Assembly (NCBI GenBank): GCA_015489255.1
Contig: WGAD01000318.1
Coordinates: forward strand, 1-14,979
DNA: 14,979 nucleotides
Reading direction: 5' to 3'
DNA from: Anaerolineales bacterium
GTDB lineage: Bacteria; Chloroflexota; Anaerolineae; Anaerolineales; Villigracilaceae
Positions 10,818-14,979 of this stretch are shown in pieces (position 1 is the stretch's first letter; the number at the start of each line of letters is the position of its first letter). Below the pieces are notes generated by a model. It had not been told where the DNA came from and did not search any database. It worked only from the letters and a program-made list of their open reading frames with translations. A program made the position numbers and the translations under genes.

Positions 10818-10842
10818 GGTAACCCCCCTCCAGTTGCAGGGT

Positions 10843-10848
10843 TAAAAT
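10843..10848 (+). promoter_or_regulatory. -10 box of the plsY promoter
   Basis: TAAAAT at 10843-10848 lies 29 nt before the ATG of plsY, which leaves room for a ~23-nt leader with the GGAGG at 10865-10869. A small inverted repeat (TAACCC 10820-10825 / GGGTTA 10839-10844) overlaps the start of the box and might be an operator or a weak terminator for the preceding gene. No strong -35 is visible. Confidence 0.5.
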
Positions 10849-10877
10849 AAACACAGATTACCGTGGAGGTGTCGCTC

Positions 10878-11552
10878 ATGGAAATGTTCAAAACCGCCCT
10901 GGTGCTGTTGGCGGCATATCTTTTTGGCTCCATCCCCTTTGGTTTGCTCATCGTCAAATGGAAGACCGGCCAGGATGTGCGAAAAATAGAAAGCGGTCGC
11001 ACGGGCGGCACCAACGTAATGCGCGCAGCCGGTTTTTGGGCCGGGTTTGCCACCGCCCTACTCGATATCCTCAAAGGCGCCGGCGCCGTCTGGGTGGCGC
11101 GCGGCCTATACCCCACCACCTACTGGCTGCACGTCGTTGCCCCCTTGCTGGCTATTGTTGGACACAATTATTCCATTTTCCTGGCTGAACGCAATCCAAC
11201 CGGGCGCTGGCGGCTGCGCGGCGGTGCGGGAGGGGCCACCGCTTTCGGCGGCGTGATAGGGCTTTGGGCGCCCAGCGTCCTGATTATGTTGCCTCTAGGG
11301 TTCATCATTTTCTGGTTCGTCGGTTATGCCTCCGTTACCACCATGAGCGTGCCTCTTATGGGGATACTCCTTTTCGTTTGGCGATACGCTCAATACGGCC
11401 ATCCCTGGAACATCTACATCTGGTATGGCATCCTGGCCGAAGCGCTGGTCATGTGGGCCTTGCGGCCCAACATCAAACGCTTGCTCAACGGCACCGAACG
11501 CTTGCACGGGTGGCGCGCCCGCCGAAAACAACGTCAGCAGCAGCCCCACTGA
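10878..11552 (+). CDS. plsY: Acyl-phosphate:glycerol-3-phosphate acyltransferase PlsY
   Basis: A 224-aa integral membrane enzyme that moves an acyl group from acyl-phosphate (made by PlsX) to sn-glycerol 3-phosphate, the first committed step of phospholipid synthesis. The start ATG 10878 has GGAGG 8 nt upstream; in-frame GTG codons further up overlap that site. Family landmarks are 'GSIPFG' (17-22), motif 1 'SGRTGGTNVMR' (39-49), 'LLDILKG' (61-67), 'GHNYSIF' (95-101), the glycine loop 'RGGAGGATAFGG' (114-125), 'GYASVTT' (149-155) and a late N204. About five to seven membrane helices are visible. The glycine loop normally reads GGKGVAT. Here the lysine is Ala and the segment before it is several residues longer (102-113, Arg-rich), an unusual variant. 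The tail is basic and Gln-rich. It ends at the strong terminator at 11557-11585. Confidence 0.93.
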   Translation: MEMFKTALVLLAAYLFGSIPFGLLIVKWKTGQDVRKIESGRTGGTNVMRAAGFWAGFATALLDILKGAGAVWVARGLYPTTYWLHVVAPLLAIVGHNYSIFLAERNPTGRWRLRGGAGGATAFGGVIGLWAPSVLIMLPLGFIIFWFVGYASVTTMSVPLMGILLFVWRYAQYGHPWNIYIWYGILAEALVMWALRPNIKRLLNGTERLHGWRARRKQRQQQPH

Positions 11553-11556
11553 AAAC

Positions 11557-11585
11557 AAAAAAAGCCCTGCACAAGGGCTTTTTTT
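11557..11585. terminator. Strong bidirectional terminator between plsY and the tRNA gene
   Basis: A perfect 12-bp inverted repeat with a 5-nt loop: seven A plus GCCCT (11557-11568), and AGGGC plus seven T (11574-11585). It starts 4 nt after the plsY stop and ends 1 nt from the 3' end of the minus-strand tRNA, so it terminates both convergent transcripts. The tRNA primary transcript should therefore carry almost no 3' trailer beyond the hairpin. Confidence 0.95.
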
Positions 11586-11586
11586 G

Positions 11587-11659
11587 TGGCGAGGGTGGGA
11601 CTTGAACCCACAACCTACGGCTTATGAGTCCGCTGCTCTGCCGATTGAGCTACCTCGCC
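11587..11659 (-). tRNA. tRNA with CAU anticodon, probably elongator tRNA-Met
   Basis: The minus-strand sequence folds as a complete cloverleaf. The acceptor stem is GGCGAGG/CCTCGCC (7 perfect pairs), the D stem GCTC/GAGC, the anticodon loop CTCATAA giving anticodon CAU, the variable loop AGGTT, the T stem GTGGG/CCCAC with loop TTCAAGT, and the discriminator A. CCA is not encoded (the next bases are CAA), so it must be added by nucleotidyltransferase. The fully paired first acceptor pair G1-C72 argues against initiator tRNA-fMet. Elongator Met is likeliest, but tRNA-Ile2 (CAU modified to lysidine) cannot be excluded by eye. In the anticodon stem GCGGA/GCCGT, position 31 A faces position 39 G, a mismatch at the loop-closing pair. 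Confidence 0.95.
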
Positions 11660-11671
11660 GTAGCGGGCGAT

Positions 11672-11700
11672 ATCATACTACGAGGCAGAAATTTTGTCAA
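11672..11700 (-). promoter_or_regulatory. Near-consensus sigma-70 promoter of the tRNA gene
   Basis: On the minus strand there is a perfect -35 TTGACA (11695-11700), a 17-nt spacer, and a -10 TATGAT (11672-11677). The predicted start near 11665 leaves a 5-6 nt leader before the tRNA 5' end at 11659. This is the strongest promoter in the window, as expected for a stable RNA gene. Confidence 0.92.
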
Positions 11701-11731
11701 CCGGATTTCGCACCCGCGATTTTTAAACCTC

Positions 11732-11760
11732 TGGACAAATTGGGCGCTTTCGCTTAAAAT
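11732..11760 (+). promoter_or_regulatory. Promoter of rpsT
   Basis: -35 TGGACA (11732-11737), an exact 17-nt spacer, and -10 TAAAAT (11755-11760). The predicted start near 11767 gives a ~47-nt leader ending in the GGAGG of rpsT. It is divergent from the tRNA promoter, whose -35 ends 32 nt away. Confidence 0.85.
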
Positions 11761-11813
11761 CAACGCTTGCTTGCCGCCTGTAAGTTAATGGACAGAAAAT
11801 TCGGAGGAAAACC

Positions 11814-12092
11814 TTGGCAAACATCAAGTCTCAAATCAAGCGCAATCGACAAAACGAAAAACGCCGTCTGCGGAATCGTGCCTACCGTGGCGCCGCGCGC
11901 AAGGCCATCAAGCGTGCCCGCCAGGCCATGGCGCAAGGCGATCTGGTTGCGGCCCGCGAGGCCGTTCAGCTCGCGGTCAAGCGCCTGGACAAGGCAGCGG
12001 AAAAAGGCATCTTGCACAAAAACAACGTTGCACGCCGCAAAAGCCGCCTGATGAAGCAATTGGCGAAACTGGAAAAGCAGCAGGCCGCGTAA
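11814..12092 (+). CDS. rpsT: 30S ribosomal protein S20
   Basis: A 92-aa very basic, all-helical protein that binds 16S rRNA early in 30S assembly. The N-terminus 'MANIKSQIKRNRQNEKRRLRNR' followed by 'KAIKRAR' and the C-terminal 'ILHKNNVARRKSRLMKQL' are the S20 signature (family K-x-A-x-R-K-S-R-L box). Length is normal. The start is TTG 11814, supported by GGAGG (11803-11807) 6 nt upstream and by the immediate MANIKS match. No ATG is available in frame near it. A UUG start is shared with E. coli rpsT, where it is part of autogenous translational control. Monocistronic, with its own promoter (11732-11760) and terminator (12118-12149). Confidence 0.97.
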   Translation: MANIKSQIKRNRQNEKRRLRNRAYRGAARKAIKRARQAMAQGDLVAAREAVQLAVKRLDKAAEKGILHKNNVARRKSRLMKQLAKLEKQQAA

Positions 12093-12117
12093 TTTCGTTT
12101 CCGATCTGTCCACGAGA

Positions 12118-12149
12118 ACGGGCGCCCTCCCTCAAGGCGCCCGTTTTTT
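12118..12149 (+). terminator. Intrinsic terminator of rpsT
   Basis: Perfect 9-bp stem ACGGGCGCC (12118-12126) / GGCGCCCGT (12136-12144) with a 9-nt loop, followed by six T (12144-12149). It starts 25 nt after the rpsT stop. The T run abuts the region where the argS -35 would fall. Confidence 0.93.
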
Positions 12150-12162
12150 CATCGGTCACCCA

Positions 12163-12171
12163 TGATATAAT
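12163..12171 (+). promoter_or_regulatory. Extended -10 promoter of argS
   Basis: TGATATAAT (12163-12171) is a consensus extended -10 (TGn plus a perfect TATAAT). A start near 12178 gives a ~26-nt leader before the ATG at 12204. The -35 region is only a T-run shared with the rpsT terminator, consistent with an extended -10 promoter. Confidence 0.75.
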
Positions 12172-12203
12172 CCGGGCGTTCATTTCACGCCGAGAGAGAA
12201 AGT

Positions 12204-14000
12204 ATGTTCAAAACCATCCGCGCACAAATCGAAGAACACATTCAGCATCTCTTCCAGGAGGAGGGCATCCCCCTGGTTCCGTTGAAGTGGGCGCCCTTGC
12301 CCTTTGAAGGGGTGTGGGGGTTGTCCACCTCTTTCTTTCAAACAGCTGCCGCCGAGGCGCGCAGCGGTCAAAAGGTGATCGTCCCTCAACGGGCGCAAGA
12401 GATCGCGGAACTGGTGCGCGACAACCTGGGCAATCTGCCCGGCATCGCGCGGGTGGAAGCGGTCCGCGGATATTTAAATTTGCATTTCAACGCGGGAGAG
12501 ATCGCGCGCCGGGTAGTCGATACCGTGCTCCACCAGGGCGAAAATTACGGGCGCGGGGCCCAAAAAGAGGAACGGGTGATGGTGGAATATGCCCAACCCA
12601 ATACGCACCATTCCTTCCACATTGGGCATTACCGCAACACTGTGCTGGGCGAATCGCTGGCGCGGCTGATGAGCTTTGCCGGCTTTGAAACCATCCGGGC
12701 GGCTTATCCGGGCGATATCGGCCTGGGCGTTATCACCGTATTGTGGATCTACGACAAATATTACAAAGGACAGGAACCCTCCGGGGTGCATGAGCGCGGT
12801 CAATGGCTGCTCAACCTGTACGTGGAAGCCATGCAAATGTTGACACCCCGTGATGATGAAACGCCGGAAGAACGCGCGCAGCGCGAGGCCTGGGATGCGG
12901 AGCGCCGCGCGATGTATCGCCGCTGGGATGCCGGCGACCCTTACGTCCGCGACCTGTGGGAGAAGACGCGCGCCTGGAGCCTGGACGAGTTGCGCGCCAT
13001 CCTGGACATGCTAGACGTGAAAATGGACGTCTGGTTTTATGAAAGCCAGGTGGACGAACCCGCCAAAGAAATCGTGGACGAATTGATCGCCCGCGGCATC
13101 GCCATCGATGAGCGCCCCCAGGGACCGGTCATCGTCAAAATCGACGAATTGCTCGGGCTGGACAAGGAAAAATACCGCACGGCGGTTATTCTGCGCAGCG
13201 ATGGCACCACGTTGTACATTACCAAAGACCTGGCGTTGGCCCGCCTGAAGTTCGAAGAATACGGCGTAGACCGTTCCATTTATGTGGTCGATAACCGGCA
13301 AAGCCTGCACTTTCAGCAAGCCTTCAAAATTTTGGAATTATGGGGCTTTGAACAGGCCAAGAAATGCTACCACCTGGCTTATGGCTTCGTCAGCCTGCCC
13401 GATGGCGCGATGTCTTCGCGCCGCGGGCGCGTGGTGCTTTTCAAAGAAGTGGCCGACGAAGCCATTGCGCGCGTGCGCGCCGCCAGCAAACGCAAAAACC
13501 CCGGGTTATCTGAAGAAGCGCGCGAACGAGCCGCGGTTGAGGTCGGGCTGGGGGCCATGGCCTACGCCATGCTGTCGGTCGACAACAACCGCGACATGGT
13601 GTTCGAGATGGATCGCGCCCTGAGCTTCGAAGGGCGCACCGGGCCGTATATCCAGAACGCCCATGTGCGGGCGGGCAGCATCTTGCGCAAGGCAGGCGGC
13701 CTGCCGGCGCAAGCCGACTTTGCCTACACCCTCAGCGAGCAGGAACTGGTGCTGGTAGACATGCTGGCCCGTTTCCCAGACGTGGTGCAGCAGGCCGCCG
13801 AGGAATACCGTCCAATGGTTATGGCAGCCTACGCGTACGACCTGGCGACGGCTTTTCACGCCTTCTACCACGCGGCGCCCGTCCTTCAGATAGAATCCCC
13901 CTCCGTGCGTGATGCTCGCCTGCGGTTGGTTGCCGCGGCGCGGCGCGTTTTGGCCAATGCACTCTATCTTCTGGATATCCGCGCCCCCGAGGTGATGTAA
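12204..14000 (+). CDS. argS: Arginyl-tRNA synthetase
   Basis: A 598-aa class I aminoacyl-tRNA synthetase charging tRNA-Arg with arginine at the expense of ATP. Domains: an N-terminal additional domain (about 1-110, with 'RGYLNLHF' at 88-95 as the usual end strand), a Rossmann catalytic domain with HIGH at 139-142 and the KMSKS-equivalent 'MSSRRG' at 403-408, 'VVDNRQSLHFQQAF' (361-374) as the family amino-acid-site segment, and a DALR anticodon-binding domain from about 455 ('GPYIQNAHVRAGSIL', 480-494) to the typical C-terminus 'LLDIRAPEVM'. A highly charged stretch at ~213-246 looks like an insertion in the connective region. The sequence before HIGH ('EYAQPNTHHSF') differs from the common 'ANPTGPLH' form. 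The ribosome-binding site is weak (GAGAGAGAAAG), but the start directly follows the promoter and leader. Nothing suggests inactivity. Confidence 0.96.
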   Translation: MFKTIRAQIEEHIQHLFQEEGIPLVPLKWAPLPFEGVWGLSTSFFQTAAAEARSGQKVIVPQRAQEIAELVRDNLGNLPGIARVEAVRGYLNLHFNAGEIARRVVDTVLHQGENYGRGAQKEERVMVEYAQPNTHHSFHIGHYRNTVLGESLARLMSFAGFETIRAAYPGDIGLGVITVLWIYDKYYKGQEPSGVHERGQWLLNLYVEAMQMLTPRDDETPEERAQREAWDAERRAMYRRWDAGDPYVRDLWEKTRAWSLDELRAILDMLDVKMDVWFYESQVDEPAKEIVDELIARGIAIDERPQGPVIVKIDELLGLDKEKYRTAVILRSDGTTLYITKDLALARLKFEEYGVDRSIYVVDNRQSLHFQQAFKILELWGFEQAKKCYHLAYGFVSLPDGAMSSRRGRVVLFKEVADEAIARVRAASKRKNPGLSEEARERAAVEVGLGAMAYAMLSVDNNRDMVFEMDRALSFEGRTGPYIQNAHVRAGSILRKAGGLPAQADFAYTLSEQELVLVDMLARFPDVVQQAAEEYRPMVMAAYAYDLATAFHAFYHAAPVLQIESPSVRDARLRLVAAARRVLANALYLLDIRAPEVM

Positions 14001-14012
14001 TTCCTGCGTCGA

Positions 14013-14040
14013 CGCGCCTTTGCGGTAAAATGAAGGCGCG
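14013..14040. repeat. Inverted repeat enclosing the -10 box of the downstream gene
   Basis: CGCGCCTT (14013-14020) and AAGGCGCG (14033-14040) form a perfect 8-bp inverted repeat around a 12-nt centre that contains TAAAAT. It begins 12 nt after the argS stop. As RNA it could be a terminator hairpin without a U-tract. As DNA it could be an operator for a dimeric regulator sitting on the promoter. Confidence 0.7.
14026..14031 (+). promoter_or_regulatory. Putative -10 box for the 3' GTPase gene
   Basis: TAAAAT at 14026-14031, preceded by GCGG as at other promoters in the window. A start near 14038 would give a leader of ~100 nt before ATG 14139, long compared with the other genes here. No convincing -35 is seen. 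Confidence 0.5.
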
Positions 14041-14104
14041 CAACGCGCACCAATCAGAAGGCTCAAATTTCCCCAATCCCATCCCTCGCCGGTGGGGCCT
14101 TCCC

Positions 14105-14136
14105 GGTGAGAAACCTTTTCTCAAGGAGGTTCTCAC
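14105..14136 (+). promoter_or_regulatory. Alternative hairpins at the ribosome-binding site of the GTPase gene
   Basis: In the leader, TGAGAAA (14107-14113) can pair with TTTCTCA (14117-14123) around a 3-nt loop, leaving AAGGAGG (14123-14129) essentially free. The same left arm, GTGAGAA (14106-14112) plus CC (14114-14115), can instead pair with TTCTCAC (14130-14136) plus GG (14128-14129), which buries the last two bases of the Shine-Dalgarno. The two structures exclude each other, so this may be a translational switch. It does not match a riboswitch class I recognise. Confidence 0.4.
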
Positions 14137-14138
14137 AC

Positions 14139-14954
14139 ATGCGACGTATTCGCACCCTCATCATGGGCGCCGCTGGGCGCGATTTTCACAATTTCAACGT
14201 CTTTTTCCGCAACAATGCAGACTACGAGGTCGTTGCTTTTACGGCAACCCAAATCCCCGACATCGAAGGCCGGGTGTATCCGGCAGCCCTGGCGGGTGAG
14301 TTGTACCCCGAAGGCATCCCCATTTATGCCGAAGAAGACCTGTCCCGTCTGATCAAGGAACTGGACGTGGACCAGGTGGTCTTCGCTTACAGCGACGTGC
14401 CGCACGAATACGTGATGCACAAGGCCGCCCTGGTCAACGCCGCAGGCGCGGACTTCCGCCTGATGGGCCTGAAGACCACGCAGGTCAAGTCGTCCAAGCC
14501 GGTGGTTTCGGTGTGCGCGGTGCGCACCGGCTGCGGCAAAAGCCAGACCACCCGCCGCGTTTCGTTGATTTTGCGCGAGATGGGCTACAAAGTGGCTGCC
14601 ATCCGCCATCCAATGCCCTACGGCGACCTGGCCAAGCAGGCTGTGCAGCGCTTTGCGGATTACAGCGACCTGGACAAACACGAATGCACCATCGAAGAGC
14701 GCGAAGAATACGAACCGCATCTCGACAACGGCGTGATCGTCTACGCCGGCGTGGATTATGAGGCCATTTTGCGCCAGGCCGAGCAAGAAGTGGACATCAT
14801 CTTGTGGGACGGCGGCAACAACGACTTCCCCTTCTACCGCTCCGATTTGCAAATTGTGGTCGCCGATCCGCACCGTCCCGGCCACGAATCCACCTACTAC
14901 CCCGGCGAAACCAACGCCCGCCTGGCCGATGTCTTCGTCATCAACAAGGTGGAC
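14139..14954 (+). CDS. Cyclic 2,3-diphosphoglycerate synthetase-like P-loop GTPase (3' truncated)
   Basis: The frame from ATG 14139 (AAGGAGG 9 nt upstream) runs open to the end of genuine sequence; 272 codons are visible and the gene is cut by the contig end. The N-terminus 'RIRTLIMGAAGRDFHNFN' and the following ~110 residues form a Rossmann-like domain ('FAYSDVPHEYV', 82-92). A P-loop domain then follows with 'AVRTGCGKSQ' (127-136; K134, S135), 'RHPMPYGDL' (156-164), a Walker-B-like 'ILWDGGNNDFPFY' (221-233), 'VVADPHRPGHE' (240-250) and N269-K-V-D272, the NKxD guanine-specificity motif at the very edge. This is the family of predicted GTPases related to archaeal cyclic 2,3-diphosphoglycerate synthetase, which uses ATP to cyclise 2,3-diphosphoglycerate. 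The bacterial role is uncertain, so the name is family-level only. Confidence 0.85.
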
Positions 14955-14979
14955 TGTCTCTTATACACATCTCCGAGCC
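14954..14979 (+). other. Nextera transposase adapter (sequencing artefact)
   Basis: The last 26 bases begin CTGTCTCTTATACACATCT, the 19-bp Tn5 mosaic end, followed by CCGAGCC, the start of the Illumina Nextera read-2 adapter. This is not genomic sequence. Translation of the upstream gene becomes meaningless exactly here. The first base (14954) may be shared, because it also completes the GAC codon of the NKVD motif. Confidence 0.98.

Noticed and set aside
9944..10822. A 292-codon plus-strand frame overlapping the gene at 10086
   Set aside because: Arg/Pro/Ala-rich out-of-frame translation. The alternative frame gives a coherent polytopic membrane protein starting just after a -10 box.
10820..10844. 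TAACCC/GGGTTA inverted repeat as a terminator of the 10086 gene
   Set aside because: Only 6 bp with a 13-nt loop and no T-run. It overlaps the plsY -10 box, so I cannot support a terminator call.
11767..12051. A 94-codon frame overlapping rpsT
   Set aside because: Out of frame with a full-length, conserved S20. It starts at the predicted transcription start without a ribosome-binding site.
14133..14885. A 250-codon minus-strand frame at the 3' end
   Set aside because: It is exactly antisense to the conserved GTPase with intact P-loop and NKxD motifs. It looks long only because the real gene has no stop inside the window.
14954..14979. The terminal 26 bases as a natural Tn5-like mosaic end
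   Set aside because: The mosaic end is followed by the Nextera-specific CCGAGCC and then the contig stops, so it is library adapter and not a genomic transposon.

Overview
The window is a 15 kb piece of bacterial chromosome. It is GC-rich, with closely spaced genes. The gene complement (a stand-alone FIST protein beside a very large GAF-repeat histidine kinase, a PlsY with an atypical glycine-rich loop, an ArgRS with an unusual HIGH-region context, and a GTPase of the cyclic-2,3-diphosphoglycerate-synthetase family) suggests a Chloroflexota bacterium, probably of the Anaerolineae. That placement is by protein character only, not by a search. The last 26 bases are Nextera transposase adapter, so the window ends at a true contig end from a short-read assembly.

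Layout. (1) Positions 1-1634, plus strand: the 3' part of a BMP/Med-like periplasmic-binding-fold protein, a 69-aa zinc-ribbon protein, and a HAD-family hydrolase whose start codon overlaps the zinc-ribbon stop (ATGA). (2) A shared bidirectional terminator at about 1656-1689 separates this block from the minus-strand block. (3) Positions 1694-6932, minus strand: a roughly 1340-aa membrane histidine kinase (TM, PDZ-like, multi-TM, four GAF-like units, HisKA, HATPase) followed 4 nt later by a FIST-domain sensor gene, read as a two-gene signalling operon with no response regulator in view. (4) Positions 7039-9904, minus strand: a multi-pass membrane protein gene overlapping gyrB, ending in a hairpin terminator. 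(5) Positions 10086-11552, plus strand: an unknown polytopic membrane protein, then plsY of phospholipid synthesis. (6) Positions 11557-12149: a compact RNA/ribosome hub with a bidirectional terminator, a minus-strand tRNA with a CAU anticodon and a near-consensus promoter, and a divergently transcribed rpsT with its own promoter, UUG start and terminator. (7) Positions 12166 to the end, plus strand: argS, then the truncated GTPase gene.

A common promoter signature is visible: TAAAAT, TACAAT or TATAAT boxes precede nearly every transcription unit. Two of them (before the membrane protein genes at 9904 and 10086) lie so close to the ATG that the transcripts should be leaderless or nearly so. 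Most genes are housekeeping (gyrB, plsY, rpsT, argS, tRNA). The parts that stand out are the giant sensor kinase with FIST, the leaderless membrane-protein genes, and the structured leader of the 3' GTPase gene, which contains two mutually exclusive hairpins around its Shine-Dalgarno sequence. No mobile element, CRISPR array, prophage or defence island is visible.
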